Shown one piece after another: positions 52,358 to 62,476 of a stretch of DNA of 64,000 bases (the first letter of the stretch is position 1; each line of letters starts with the position of its first letter). The DNA comes from Pseudomonadota bacterium. GTDB lineage: Bacteria; Pseudomonadota; Gammaproteobacteria; Steroidobacterales; Woeseiaceae. The position numbers were made by a program, and so were the translations under genes. A model generated the notes under the pieces. The model was not told the origin of the DNA. It saw only the letters and a list, made by a program, of their open reading frames with translations, and made no database searches. The stretch is from positions 24,379 through 88,378 of the forward strand of contig JACZWL010000007.1 in NCBI GenBank assembly GCA_022572185.1. The letters are read 5' to 3'.

Positions 52358-53407
52358 TTAACTGGCCGCAGCAATTATCTTTCGGGCCTGTGCATCAGCG
52401 ATGATGTTCGTCGGCTCACCAGAAGCAGCTGCTTCTTCAAAGATTTTTATCAGGCGAGGGCCGATTTTCGCAACAAGATCGTTGACTTCAGTCTCTTCGA
52501 CATCACCAGCATATTCACACGCGACATTGATGATGCCGCCGCCGTTAATAACGTAGTCTGGCGCATAAAGAATGCCGGCAGCGGCCAGCCGTTGACCGTC
52601 GGCTTGTGTCTGTAACTGGTTGTTGGCGCCACCCGCGACAATGCTGACTTTGAGTTTCGGAATCGATGACTCATCCAGAATGGCGCCGAGTGCGCATGGC
52701 GCGAGCACATCAGCATCCTGACAAAGAATATCGTCGAGTGGCACCGCTGTTGCAGCAAATTCTTCGCAGACCCTTTGCACGCGGCTTTCATCCAGATCGG
52801 ACACGATCAGCTTCGCACCGGCTTCGAAAAGATATTTGCACAGGTAGTAGCCGACATGGCCGACGCCCTGGACCGCGACTGTCAGGCCCCTTAGCTTATC
52901 TCGTCTCAGCTTGAACCCGACGGCCGCTTCGATGCCCTTGAACACACCCAATGCAGTCTTGGGCGACGGATCGCCGCCTGCGTGACCGGTTTTGGCAGGC
53001 AATCCGGTCACATGGCTCGTTCGTCGTGCAATCGTCTCCATGATCGACACGCTCATGCCGACATCTTCAGCGGTAATATAATCGCCGTTCAGCTTTTCAA
53101 CGAAATCGCCAAATTTCTCGTACAGCGCCTCCGAACCATCGAAGTCCGGCGTCTCGATAATTACGGCCTTGCCACCGCCGAAACTCAGGCCGGCCATGGC
53201 GTTCTTGTAGCTCATGCCCTGCGACAGGCGCAGCACGTCATGCAGCGCAGCATCGCCCGACTCGTAACGCCAGAGCCTGCAACCACCAGCCGCCGGGCCC
53301 AGCGCCGTGGAATGTATGGCGATGATTGCTTTCAGGCCTGTTGCCGCATCACGGCAAAAGACCACGCGCTCGTGGTCGTCAAAAGCAGGGTCGTCGAAAG
53401 CAGCCAT
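52358..53407 (-). CDS. Leucine/valine/phenylalanine-type amino acid dehydrogenase
   Basis: A 349-residue NAD-dependent dehydrogenase: substrate-binding GGCRLWRYESGDAAL, catalytic Lys in SYKNAMAGLSFGGGKAVI, and Rossmann VAVQGVGHVGYYLCKYL. Length fits leucine dehydrogenase (about 350). ATG 53407 follows GAGGACCACT. It would deaminate branched-chain amino acids to 2-oxoacids; the exact substrate cannot be read from sequence. Confidence 0.9.
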   Translation of the reverse strand: MAAFDDPAFDDHERVVFCRDAATGLKAIIAIHSTALGPAAGGCRLWRYESGDAALHDVLRLSQGMSYKNAMAGLSFGGGKAVIIETPDFDGSEALYEKFGDFVEKLNGDYITAEDVGMSVSIMETIARRTSHVTGLPAKTGHAGGDPSPKTALGVFKGIEAAVGFKLRRDKLRGLTVAVQGVGHVGYYLCKYLFEAGAKLIVSDLDESRVQRVCEEFAATAVPLDDILCQDADVLAPCALGAILDESSIPKLKVSIVAGGANNQLQTQADGQRLAAAGILYAPDYVINGGGIINVACEYAGDVEETEVNDLVAKIGPRLIKIFEEAAASGEPTNIIADAQARKIIAAAS

Positions 53408-53602
53408 AGTGGTCCTCAGGAAAGGCAGGAGTCCGTCAGGCAATCAAAGACGAAGCGAGGCCGCAGCGGCTTGCATTCCATAGCAGTGAAATATTCGGGC
53501 TCGTTTGTATTGGCGCGCGGATTCTAGCACCGACGACGCACAAAATTACAGAGGGATAACCACTATGGTGTGGCGGCTCCGGCAAGGGCAAATGACATGC
53601 CG

Positions 53603-55732
53603 TCAGTCCATACTGGACAGCAAAGCATGCGCACGGTCGATGATATACGCTTTGATCGCCTGGCTTTGCTGCGGCGTAATCACACCGGCAAAAGGCGGCA
53701 TCCCGGTCGAGGACAGGGATCCACCAAGAACGATGGCGTCCCATTCCGCATACACCTGCTTGTCGCTGTAACGAAGATCCGGTGCGATGCCACCACTGAC
53801 AGCACCTAAACCATGGCAGACCATGCATCTCTGGGCAAAAACACGATGCCCTTCGAGGACCGTGTTGTCGCTCGCCCTCTGCTCGGGTACGTCCGGCAAC
53901 GGGACCGGCACCGGGTCGGGTAGATCCGGCAACTGCGCCGAAGCACCGAGTTTGAAAGTCAGCACCCGGCTTCTGTTTTTCATTTGCAGAGGAGCAACGC
54001 CCGGACCGCCGAGCATTGCAGTTGCCGTACCCCAGCCTACCGCGACCGAAACGTATTGCTCGCCGTCGATCGCGTAGGTTACCGGCCCTGCCGTGATGCC
54101 GGTCTGAGTCGGAAACGCCCATAGTCTGTCACCATCATCGGCTGTATAGGCCACGAACTCTCCGATGATATTGCCCTGGAAAACGAGATTACCGGCTGTC
54201 GCCAATACACCGCCGTTCCCCGGGCCGGCATGTTGATAGCGCCAGACTTCCTTCTGCAAGACAGGATCCCATGCCACAAGGTGCCCACGTACCATACCAA
54301 TTGCCTTTGCGAGCTCGAGCGGATCTTCAGGCAGGTCCGCCATCAGCATGTCGATTCCAGTGTTCCACTGACCGGGCCGATACATGAAACCTTCATCCGT
54401 GGCGAACAGGAATGGAATCTCTTGCACCGCAAAGTACACCAGCCCCGTCTCAGGATTGAATGCCATCGGGTGCCAGTTGTGACCGCCATCTGGCCCCGGC
54501 ACAATCAGGTTGGGACCATCGGTATAGCGCGCATTGACTGTCTCCATGGGGCGCCCGGTCGCGGCGTCGATACCGCTTGCCCAACTGACCGGCACATAAT
54601 TTTCTGCCGAGATCAGTTCGCCGGTTTCACGATCAAGCACATAGAAGAAACCGTTTTTGGGCGCCTGCATGGCCACTTTGCGAACCCGTCCACCGATTTC
54701 AAGGTCCGCAAGAATGATGTGCTGTGTCGCGGTGTAGTCCCAGGTCTCTCCGGGCGTCGTCTGGTAATGCCACACGTAGTCACCCGTGTCGGGCTTCAGT
54801 GCAACGATGGACGAGACAAACAGGTTATCGCCACCACCCGGGCTGCGTATCTGACGGTTCCAGGGCGAGCCGTTGCCGACGCCGATGTAGAGGAGATCCA
54901 GTTGGGCATCGTAGGCCATCGAGTCCCAAACGGTGCCGCCGCCGCCGACCTTCCACCACTCACCCGTCCAGGTCGCGGCAGCCATTTCCATCGCCTCGTT
55001 TTCAAAGCCGTCTGCTGGATTGCCGGGCACTGTATAAAAGCGCCAGGTTTGTTTTCCGGTCTTCGCATCATAAGCCGACACGTAACCGCGGACGCCGTAT
55101 TCAGCGCCGCCATTGCCGATCATGACATTGCCCTTGATGATACGCGGGGCACCGGTGATCGTGTAAGGCTTGTCACGGTCGATCGTATTCACTCGCCAGG
55201 CCACACTGCCATCCACAGCATTCAGCGCAACCAGATAACCGTCGATTGTGCCGACATAGATCTTGTCGTCCCAGGCGGCGACGCCCCGGTTAACGACATC
55301 GCAACAGGCGTTCCTGCCCCAGATTCTGGGTACTTCCGGATCGTAGGCCCAGATCCGCTCACCGGTCTTCGCATCAAGGGCGAATACCGTGCTCCAGGAA
55401 CCGGTGACATACATGACGCCGTCGATAACCAGAGGCGTGGCCTCGATACCGCGATCGCCCGGGATATCGAAAAACCAGTCAAGGCCGAGCTTTCTGACGT
55501 TCCCGGCATTGACCTGTTCAAGGGGGCTGAACCGTTGCTCTCCATAGGTCCGACCATGGGTCAGCCAGTTCGATGTGACACTGCCAGGGGGCAGCGGCCG
55601 CTGTTCGGTCTGCGGCGGACCCGCTGACGACGGGGCCGTCTGCTCGACGCCCGGGTCATCCTTGCCACAGGCCGATAGTGCGATTGCGCTTGCCGTCACC
55701 AGCGCCAGGAACCATCTAATATCAAGATTCAC
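53603..55732 (-). CDS. PQQ-dependent quinohemoprotein alcohol dehydrogenase (lipoprotein)
   Basis: A 709-residue periplasmic enzyme. GTG 55732 with AGGGGAA upstream; signal ends in lipobox LSAC (Cys22). An eight-bladed quinoprotein propeller follows with the vicinal disulfide Cys143-Cys144 in NACCDVVNRG, Glu and Asn/Asp catalytic-site regions, and WDYTATQ. The C-terminal domain is a cytochrome c with CMVCH and a Met ligand in GMPPFAG. Type II alcohol dehydrogenases of this form oxidise alcohols and pass electrons to a cytochrome. Confidence 0.92.
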   Translation of the reverse strand: MNLDIRWFLALVTASAIALSACGKDDPGVEQTAPSSAGPPQTEQRPLPPGSVTSNWLTHGRTYGEQRFSPLEQVNAGNVRKLGLDWFFDIPGDRGIEATPLVIDGVMYVTGSWSTVFALDAKTGERIWAYDPEVPRIWGRNACCDVVNRGVAAWDDKIYVGTIDGYLVALNAVDGSVAWRVNTIDRDKPYTITGAPRIIKGNVMIGNGGAEYGVRGYVSAYDAKTGKQTWRFYTVPGNPADGFENEAMEMAAATWTGEWWKVGGGGTVWDSMAYDAQLDLLYIGVGNGSPWNRQIRSPGGGDNLFVSSIVALKPDTGDYVWHYQTTPGETWDYTATQHIILADLEIGGRVRKVAMQAPKNGFFYVLDRETGELISAENYVPVSWASGIDAATGRPMETVNARYTDGPNLIVPGPDGGHNWHPMAFNPETGLVYFAVQEIPFLFATDEGFMYRPGQWNTGIDMLMADLPEDPLELAKAIGMVRGHLVAWDPVLQKEVWRYQHAGPGNGGVLATAGNLVFQGNIIGEFVAYTADDGDRLWAFPTQTGITAGPVTYAIDGEQYVSVAVGWGTATAMLGGPGVAPLQMKNRSRVLTFKLGASAQLPDLPDPVPVPLPDVPEQRASDNTVLEGHRVFAQRCMVCHGLGAVSGGIAPDLRYSDKQVYAEWDAIVLGGSLSSTGMPPFAGVITPQQSQAIKAYIIDRAHALLSSMD

Positions 55733-55745
55733 AATGTTTCCCCTG

Positions 55746-56441
55746 TCAGTACGGCACACGCACGGCTTTGCAGAGAAACTGCATGTATGGGGTTGCTGCT
55801 TTGAAAGCTGTTTCCACTTTGCGTTGAAATCGAGGATCCAACACTTCGCCGAGATTCATATTCTTTACCGCAATAAAACTTTTTCGCTTGATATCTTCAA
55901 TCATCGGATGCTCTTTATCAAAGCCTCGCGGTGGTCGCGTAAGCGAACTCTCCCCGAGTTTAAAGTGCCTAACAAAAGTCTTGTCTCCTTTTACGCGTTG
56001 CCACTCCGCCGGCTGGTCGGCGATACGCTGCCTGATCCCAAGCAGGGGCTCGGATTCAGGCATCCACATACCGGCACCGAGGAATACTTCGTCAGGATCT
56101 ATATGTACGTAGTAACCCGGTGAATGCACATTTTTCGCCTGTTCGTGGCGGAACTGAATGCCTATATTGGTTTTGTATGGCAGTTTGTTCTTCGAAAAAC
56201 GCGTGTCGCGATATACGCGCATCAGCGAACCGCCCATGCGCTTGGGAATCGCCGTGAAATGCGGCGCAATTTCCCTGAGTGGATCCTGCATCGACTGAAT
56301 GAAATAAAGAGCGACATCCAGAACCTGCTCCTCGTATCGTGATTTGTTTTCCTTGAACCAATCGCGATTGTTGTTTTTCTTGAGATCTCTCAGGAATTCG
56401 AGGGTCTCGGGTTTGAAACCTGTATACCGACCGGACGCCAT
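55746..56441 (-). CDS. DUF2461 family protein (TIGR02453)
   Basis: A 231-residue protein with the family stretches FLRDLKKNNNRDWFKENKSRYE and RVYRDTRFSKNKLPYKTNIG plus SPGYYVHIDPDEVFLGAG. Function of the family is unknown. ATG 56441 follows GAGGGAGACCT. It is 13 bases before the PQQ dehydrogenase gene. Confidence 0.9.
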   Translation of the reverse strand: MASGRYTGFKPETLEFLRDLKKNNNRDWFKENKSRYEEQVLDVALYFIQSMQDPLREIAPHFTAIPKRMGGSLMRVYRDTRFSKNKLPYKTNIGIQFRHEQAKNVHSPGYYVHIDPDEVFLGAGMWMPESEPLLGIRQRIADQPAEWQRVKGDKTFVRHFKLGESSLTRPPRGFDKEHPMIEDIKRKSFIAVKNMNLGEVLDPRFQRKVETAFKAATPYMQFLCKAVRVPY

Positions 56442-56627
56442 AGGTCTCCCTCTGTAATATAGTCGATCCCCGCAGCACCTGGAAAGGATGCCCGGGCACA
56501 TACTCGGCCTCGGCGGCGATTTCGTGTTATTTCTATCCGATGATTTTCAGACTATCTCTGCTATCAATCGCCAGATCAAGATGCAGCCTATCAATTCCGC
56601 AGCAGCTTGTAACCGGGAGAACGCGCA

Positions 56628-57386
56628 ATGATTGACGATCCCTGGTTCTACGTCGTGGCTATTCCGGCTGTCGTGATGTTCGGCATTTCCAAGGGTGGCT
56701 TTGGCGGTGGTCTCGGTGCAATCGCGGTGCCACTCATGGCGCTGGTCGTGTCACCCGTGCAAGCGGCCGCAATCCTGTTACCTATTCTTTGCCTGATGGA
56801 TGTGGTCGCTGTGTGGGTATATCGGCGACGCTGGGTCTGGCCCGAACTTCGCATTCTGGTACCGGCATCGCTGCTTGGCATCGGCACCGGCACACTGATG
56901 TTTGAATACATGAGCCCGGCAATTATTCGGCTCATGCTTGGCGTCGTCGCCATCAGTTTTACGCTGAGCCACTGGTTTCATCTCACCACCAGGGGCAACC
57001 AGGAGCGCCCGGCCCATCCTCCTGTCGTTGCGGCGATCGCCGGAGCAACGTCAGGCTTTACCAGTTTCATCGCGCATGCGGGCGGCCCGCCGCTCAACAT
57101 GTATTTGCTGCGCAGGAAACTCGACCGAACAGCGTTCGTAGGAACAACAGTTGCTTTCTTCGCGATCGTCAACTACGTGAAACTCGTTCCGTATTCCTGG
57201 CTCGGTCAGCTTGATATCAGCAATCTCAGTACATCACTTGTTCTGTCACCGTTCGCACCCATCGGCGTCGGGCTCGGTGTCTGGCTGCACAGACGAGTCA
57301 GCGACAGAATCTTCTTTCAATTCGTCTACACACTCCTGTTCATTGTTGGCCTGAGACTTCTTTATGACGGAGTAACCGGTCTATAA
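56628..57386 (+). CDS. TauE/SafE-family sulfite/sulfonate exporter-like membrane protein
   Basis: A 252-residue polytopic membrane protein with about seven spans and the family motif GISKGGFGGGLGAIAVPLMAL near the N-terminus, then an internal repeat with GATSGFTSFIAHAGGPPLNMYLL. Substrate not evident. It is convergent with, and overlaps by six bases, the cytochrome gene. Confidence 0.85.
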   Translation: MIDDPWFYVVAIPAVVMFGISKGGFGGGLGAIAVPLMALVVSPVQAAAILLPILCLMDVVAVWVYRRRWVWPELRILVPASLLGIGTGTLMFEYMSPAIIRLMLGVVAISFTLSHWFHLTTRGNQERPAHPPVVAAIAGATSGFTSFIAHAGGPPLNMYLLRRKLDRTAFVGTTVAFFAIVNYVKLVPYSWLGQLDISNLSTSLVLSPFAPIGVGLGVWLHRRVSDRIFFQFVYTLLFIVGLRLLYDGVTGL

Positions 57387-59630
57387 GGACTCCAGCAGTG
57401 AGCGAACGTTCTGATCGTCCGGAAACTGACTCGAAAGGCGTTTGGCCGCTGCTCTTGCATCTGTCGTTCTACCCACGTCCCGATACATGGTTGCCAGCGC
57501 CCAGGAAATATCATAGTCAGCCGGGAAAGTCTCGCGAGCCTTCTCGAGCACCTCGATGGCCTTATGCGGCTCGCCGAGTGAATTGAGCGCAACCGCGTAA
57601 ACATGGACATAGCGGCTGTTGTCCGTGCCGAGATCGGCTGCGCGAGCAAGTTCGGCCAGGGCTGCTTCAGGTTTTTCGGCTCGCACCAGCACAAGACCCA
57701 ATGTGTGGTGCAATACCGCGCTTTGATCGTCGAGTGCGATTCCATCACCTAACATTCGTTCCGCATCGCCATCGCGTTGCCGCCGCCGGTACAGGTCGGC
57801 GAGATTTACGCGCGCTCCAATGGCATGCGGCTCCATTTGCAGCGCCAGCAGATAGGATTCCTCGGCTTTTGCCGCCTCTCCGCGCTCCGCATACACGTTG
57901 CCGAGATTCATATGTGACTCCGGTCTTTCGGCAATCGCGAGTTGCGCATTGATGTATTCCAGTTCCGCCTTTTTAAACTGCTCCTGATCCCTCTGCCGCA
58001 ACGTGGCGCGCGCCGGCGAGAGCGTCCTGGCGGCCTGCAGGCGGACCGCCCTGATCGGGTCACCTAACTGTGGTGCAGCCCACTGCGCACGGTACTCCGG
58101 CAGAACACCTTCGAGTGCGCGTAGCGCAGCTAATCTGACCAATGGATCGCGATTGGATAAATCGCGTCTTATGACTGCTGCGACAGCATCGGCGAAAGGC
58201 GCAACCAATAGCGTCAGTGCCGTCGCCCTCACAATGCCTGAGTTATCGTCGTCGTTGATGACCCCGATCAATTGCGTGTTGGCGCCCAGGCTGCCCGACC
58301 TGCCGGCATGAATGGCTTCGGCGAAATGGGCTGTCTTGTCTGCTTGCCTGCCATACCAGGCATCTACCGCATTTGCCGCCCAGCGAGCGTCTTCGTCGCT
58401 GTGGCACTTTGTGCACGCATTCGGTGAACCTGTGTTGATCGTGAGTATGGGCCTCGGTACGCGAAAGCTGTGGTCGCGCCGTGGATCGACCACCATGTAA
58501 TTGGTTGACGGCATGTGGCAATCGACACACTCGACGTCATTCTGTGAGTGACGATGGTGGTCAGACGAGGCAAACTTCGTCGGCAAATGGCAGGTCGCAC
58601 AAACGTTGCTGACTTTTCCCGTGGTTTTGAGTCCCGCCGTGTGCGGATCGTGACAGTCGGTGCAGGTGACACCGGCCCGGTACATCCTGCTTTGCAGGAA
58701 TGATGCATAGACATAGACCTCCTCCCGAATCTGTCCGTCGGGATAGTAAAGGCCTTCATCGAGCAGAGACGGCAAATGTGTGTCGGTCAGCGGCCTGCCA
58801 AACTGATAGTCCGCTGTGATGACACCCCGCCGCGCATGACAGCGGCCGCAAGCCTCCGGCTGCACCAGCGGGCTTGTCGGGAGCTCACTGCGCTCCGCCA
58901 TCCCGGTTGCGACATTCATTTGCCACACTGCCCTCCCGGCATCGTCCAGGTCGACGCCAAAGCCGGTACCCGAATCGAGCGCCCCTGATTCTGCGAGCTC
59001 GATATGCTGCGAGCCGGGTCCGTGACACGCTTCGCAGGCGACATTGATCTCGGCCCACGTGGTGTCGAACGAATCCGTGCTCCCGGAGTAATTTTTTTCG
59101 AGTTTGGTGCTGTGACATTCAGCACACATGTAATTCCAGTTCTGCTCGCGTCTGGTCCAGTGCAGCTGATCCGTATGCGTGATCAATTCATCGTCGTAAA
59201 TGTGAAACCAGCGCTGGCCGCCTGCGTCGCGCGGCCGCGCATCCCAGGTGGTCGCCAGGACCTGCAGACGGCCGTCCGGAAACTCCACGAGATACTGCTG
59301 CAATGGCGTTACCCCGTAAACATACCTGACTTCGAAGTCCTCCAGTTCACCGTCCGCATTGTCTGTGCGGACCCAGTACTTGCCGTCACGGCGAAAGAAC
59401 GTGCTTGTTACGCCGAAGTGCTTGAATTCGCTATCGTCAAAATCGCCCAGGACCGTGTGCTGATTCACCTGCTGCATCGCAAGGTCATGGTGAGAGCCCT
59501 GCCAGTCTGCGAATTGTTTTGCATGGCAAGCGGCACATACCTCGGTACCAACGAAAGCGGGCGTCTGCATGCTGGTGCCTAGCGTCGGTGCTGCCTCCTC
59601 TGCGGATCGTTCGCATCCGCACAAGATCAC
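57381..59630 (-). CDS. Octaheme cytochrome c with HEAT-like and TPR regions
   Basis: About 749 residues. Eight CxxCH heme motifs lie between about 33 and 400 (CAACH, CAECH, CEACH, CGRCH, CTDCH, CATCH, CVDCH, CTKCH), then a HEAT-like block (DPLVRLAALRALEGVL, AVRLQAARTL), then TPRs (EERGEAAKAEESYLLALQM-like units to the end). It is probably a periplasmic electron carrier or reductase with a binding tail. GTG 59630 gives only MILCGC before the mature part; in-frame sequence upstream looks like a signal peptide but has no normal start codon. Confidence 0.85.
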   Translation of the reverse strand: MILCGCERSAEEAAPTLGTSMQTPAFVGTEVCAACHAKQFADWQGSHHDLAMQQVNQHTVLGDFDDSEFKHFGVTSTFFRRDGKYWVRTDNADGELEDFEVRYVYGVTPLQQYLVEFPDGRLQVLATTWDARPRDAGGQRWFHIYDDELITHTDQLHWTRREQNWNYMCAECHSTKLEKNYSGSTDSFDTTWAEINVACEACHGPGSQHIELAESGALDSGTGFGVDLDDAGRAVWQMNVATGMAERSELPTSPLVQPEACGRCHARRGVITADYQFGRPLTDTHLPSLLDEGLYYPDGQIREEVYVYASFLQSRMYRAGVTCTDCHDPHTAGLKTTGKVSNVCATCHLPTKFASSDHHRHSQNDVECVDCHMPSTNYMVVDPRRDHSFRVPRPILTINTGSPNACTKCHSDEDARWAANAVDAWYGRQADKTAHFAEAIHAGRSGSLGANTQLIGVINDDDNSGIVRATALTLLVAPFADAVAAVIRRDLSNRDPLVRLAALRALEGVLPEYRAQWAAPQLGDPIRAVRLQAARTLSPARATLRQRDQEQFKKAELEYINAQLAIAERPESHMNLGNVYAERGEAAKAEESYLLALQMEPHAIGARVNLADLYRRRQRDGDAERMLGDGIALDDQSAVLHHTLGLVLVRAEKPEAALAELARAADLGTDNSRYVHVYAVALNSLGEPHKAIEVLEKARETFPADYDISWALATMYRDVGRTTDARAAAKRLSSQFPDDQNVRSLLESL

Positions 59631-59831
59631 GCAAATCGTCGCGGCAACGACGGCATCAAAAAAATGGTAGGGGAGCCTGTAAATGATATGAATGGTCGGG
59701 AGCGCTATAGAAAAAACCCGGGCGCGGCGAATCGCATGCGCAATACTTAGATAAACATCGCAAGCTATTTTGACAGCGACCCGGCTGGCTTTTTTCCCGG
59801 CCTTGGTCGATGCTCCGCCGCTGCCGTATCC

Positions 59832-59846
59832 AGAGGTCCAACAAGG
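59832..59846 (+). repeat. Dispersed short repeat (GGTCCAACAAGG), partial copy
   Basis: AGAGGTCCAACAAGG matches one arm of the 35-bp palindrome family at 16 and 20 kb. It lies between the cytochrome and cold-shock genes. No opposite arm is seen. Confidence 0.55.
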
Positions 59847-59892
59847 CTGATCTTTATTCGCCGAAACTTCCGATCAGCGCCGGACTAACTAC

Positions 59893-60105
59893 TCAGGCGG
59901 AGAGTACGTTTTCCGCCTGTGGTCCCTTCTGTCCCTGCGTCACTTCCATCGTGACTTTTTGGCCTTCCTTCAGTGACTTGAATCCTTCCATCTGGATCGC
60001 GGTGTGATGCACAAAAACGTCCGGGCCGTCTTCGCGCTCAATAAAGCCAAATCCCTTGTCGTCGTTGAACCATTTGACGGTTCCTTCAACTCTTTCGCCT
60101 GACAT
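59893..60105 (-). CDS. csp: Cold-shock domain protein
   Basis: A 70-residue OB-fold protein with RNP1 (KGFGFIER) and RNP2 (DVFVHHTAI) motifs; binds single-stranded nucleic acid. ATG 60105 with GAGGTAGTT upstream gives the standard length. An in-frame extension to 60255 has no support. Confidence 0.95.
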   Translation of the reverse strand: MSGERVEGTVKWFNDDKGFGFIEREDGPDVFVHHTAIQMEGFKSLKEGQKVTMEVTQGQKGPQAENVLSA

Positions 60106-60387
60106 AACTACCTCATCGTAAAACTCGCCTGCATAAGCCGACGCCTGGTATCGCCCGCCTCTCGGCAGAGCAGCCGACATCTTACCCGCAATCGCGCCCA
60201 CAAACCCATTATTTGCCATGCCAGTTTGCATCATTCTGTGATTATGATTGATCAAGCCTCAGGATTTGGCGGCGAAACGCGCCACATGGACGACCTGGCA
60301 TTACCCTCCCCCACATCCGCTACGCGTGGCACAGGCGTCTCCGCTGCGCTTATACTCCGTAAATCACAACTCGCCGGTAGGGTTTCC

Positions 60388-61239
60388 ATGCAACTGGACG
60401 ACGCCCAGGTCACGAACAAAGAAGTCAGAAACTGGCAGGGGGTTCACCTCCTTCACTTCGACGCTTCGTCCTGCTCACAGCAAGTCCGCATTCTCCTGAA
60501 CGAGAAAAACATAGCCTGGGAATCTCACCACGTTGACCTCCGGAAACGTCAGCATATTACGCCCTGGTTTCTGGGCATAAATCCACGCGGGGTGGTGCCG
60601 GTGCTCGTGCACGACGGTGTCGTGCATGTGGAAAGCAATGACATCATGGAACAGGTCGACCAGCTGCCCTCCGAACGGGCATCGTTCTTTCCCGAGGATG
60701 CTGACGCGCGTGCCACCATCAAAGAGGAACTGGCTTTCCAGTCCAGCCTCCGACTTGGCACACGGGCGTTGACGGTCAGGTTCATGGCACCTCAGGCAAT
60801 GTTTTTGAAAAACCGGAAGGAACTGGATGCATACAGGAAAAACGGCGCTCCCGATCTGAGCCGGGATATGGAAATCGCCTGGTGGCAAAGCACCGCGGAC
60901 AATGGCCTGTCCCCTGAGACACTCATCGAGTCATTCGCGGCGCACCGCGACGCACTGAGGAGACTCGAAGACTACCTGCAGAACCGCGAGTGGCTACATG
61001 GAGATCGAATATCTGTGCTGGATATTGCCTGGTTTACAACGATTCACCGGCTGAAGGTCCTCGGCTACGACTTGTCGCGGCACCCTTATCTCCTGTCGTA
61101 TTACCAGCATTTGTTGTTACGCCCGGCCTTCCGTGAAGAAATGCAAATTAAAGGCCCGCTGAAAATCATCGTACCGGCCTATCGCCTGTACCAGCGCATG
61201 ACCGGCAGGCAACTCGAGGATGTTGTCGTACGAAGTTGA
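60388..61239 (+). CDS. Glutathione S-transferase family protein
   Basis: A 283-residue protein with an N-terminal thioredoxin-fold domain (LLHFDASSCSQQVRILLNEK and NPRGVVPVLVHDGVV, VESNDIMEQVD) and a helical C-terminal domain (LEDYLQNREWLHGDRISVLDIAWF). The Ser in the first motif is the likely thiol-activating residue. ATG 60388 follows GTAGGG. Substrate unknown. Confidence 0.85.
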   Translation: MQLDDAQVTNKEVRNWQGVHLLHFDASSCSQQVRILLNEKNIAWESHHVDLRKRQHITPWFLGINPRGVVPVLVHDGVVHVESNDIMEQVDQLPSERASFFPEDADARATIKEELAFQSSLRLGTRALTVRFMAPQAMFLKNRKELDAYRKNGAPDLSRDMEIAWWQSTADNGLSPETLIESFAAHRDALRRLEDYLQNREWLHGDRISVLDIAWFTTIHRLKVLGYDLSRHPYLLSYYQHLLLRPAFREEMQIKGPLKIIVPAYRLYQRMTGRQLEDVVVRS

Positions 61240-61270
61240 TTCGGGCGCCGTGAAGTTCAGCCTGAGTTAC

Positions 61271-61310
61271 TGGTGGTCCAACAAGGCCGGCTCAGGGGAC
61301 TTTGCCTGAG
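61271..61310. repeat. Short repeat copy and hairpin between convergent genes
   Basis: TGGTGGTCCAACAAGG (61271-61286) belongs to the dispersed repeat family. A 6-bp stem CTCAGG / CCTGAG (61291-61310) follows. They separate the GST-like gene from the hydroxyacid dehydrogenase gene and could help termination. Confidence 0.5.
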
Positions 61311-61321
61311 ATCTGATCGAT

Positions 61322-62476
61322 TCAGCAACGGGATGCCAGCATCGACGGCTTTAGTTCCGAGAGTGATCGGCAACCCATCAGGATCATGTCGCGTTCGATC
61401 TCGGCCTTGAGCAAAGACATCGCACGCTCGACCCCCGCGGAGCCGGCACCAGCCAGTGCATAGAGATACATGCGCCCTCCCGAACAAGCGGTCGCACCTT
61501 TGGCCAGCGCTTTCAGCACATGGGTACCACGCCGCACGCCGCCATCGAGAATAATCTCGATTTGTCCCCCCACTGCGTCAACGATCGCATCCAGTTGATC
61601 AAAGGGTGACCTCGAGCCATCCAACTGCCGGCCGCCGTGATTGGAGACCATAATCGCGCTGGCGCCTACATCGACACAGCGTCTCGCGTCGTCGACGGAC
61701 ATGACGCCCTTGATGGCGAACGGCCCGCCCCACTCTTCGACCATTTGTGCGGCATCATCCCAGTCGATCGAACGTTTCAAATGAGTATCCAGGTACTGCA
61801 ACACCGACGAATGCGCAGCGGAGCCCTCTTTTAAATACTTCGCGATATTCGGTAGTTCAAATCGCTCCCGCAACAGGTAGTTAAGGGTCCAGCCCTGATG
61901 TAACGCGAAGCTCAGCAGACTTCGAGGCGTCAGCTTCGGCGGCGTCGTCATACCGGTTATATAGTCCCGTTCCCGGTTGCCGGCAACGATAGCATCGACC
62001 GTCAGGGCCAATGCATCGAATTTCGCTTCCTTGCATCGATTGATCAGGTCGGACGTCATGGCCGGATCATGATGAACATAGATCTGAAAAAACTTCGCCG
62101 CGTCCGTATAGGCGCCAAGTTCCTCAATGCTGAGCGTGCCGATGGTCGATACGCCGAACATCGTGCCGAGCTTGTCTGCAGCCTTCGCCAGCGCCCGTTC
62201 ACCTTCATGATGAAATAATCTCTGCATGGCGGTGGGGGCCATGAACAGCGGAAAGCTCAGCCGCTGACCCAGAACCTGTACCGTGGTATCGACTTTGTCG
62301 TGACCGGCCAGCACGTTCGGCACCAGATCACAGGTATCGAACGACTCGGAATTGCGCCGCAGTGTGACTTCGTCATCTGCGCCACCATCGATGTAGTGAA
62401 AGATCGGCGACGGCAGGCGTCTTTTGGCGAGCTTGCGAAAATCTTCGGTCTTGTAACAGTTTTTCAGCCGCAACAA
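61322..62476 (-). CDS. FMN-dependent alpha-hydroxyacid dehydrogenase (L-lactate dehydrogenase-like)
   Basis: A 384-residue TIM-barrel flavoenzyme: HYIDGGADDEVTLRRN, FMN-binding ALTVDAIVAGNRERD, catalytic VSNHGGRQLDGSRSP (His, Arg) and ILDGGVRRGTHVLKALA. Length fits LldD and mandelate dehydrogenase. Initiation appears to be a TTG (62476 or 62473) with AAAGGA upstream. It may feed electrons to quinone. Adjacent to the oxidase subunit gene but divergent from it. Confidence 0.9.
   Translation of the reverse strand: MLRLKNCYKTEDFRKLAKRRLPSPIFHYIDGGADDEVTLRRNSESFDTCDLVPNVLAGHDKVDTTVQVLGQRLSFPLFMAPTAMQRLFHHEGERALAKAADKLGTMFGVSTIGTLSIEELGAYTDAAKFFQIYVHHDPAMTSDLINRCKEAKFDALALTVDAIVAGNRERDYITGMTTPPKLTPRSLLSFALHQGWTLNYLLRERFELPNIAKYLKEGSAAHSSVLQYLDTHLKRSIDWDDAAQMVEEWGGPFAIKGVMSVDDARRCVDVGASAIMVSNHGGRQLDGSRSPFDQLDAIVDAVGGQIEIILDGGVRRGTHVLKALAKGATACSGGRMYLYALAGAGSAGVERAMSLLKAEIERDMILMGCRSLSELKPSMLASRC

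Noticed and set aside
54230..55627. Long plus-strand open frame (465 codons) opposite the PQQ dehydrogenase
   Set aside because: It is antisense to a gene with clear domain motifs, shows no protein-like motifs of its own, and reflects GC-rich codon structure.
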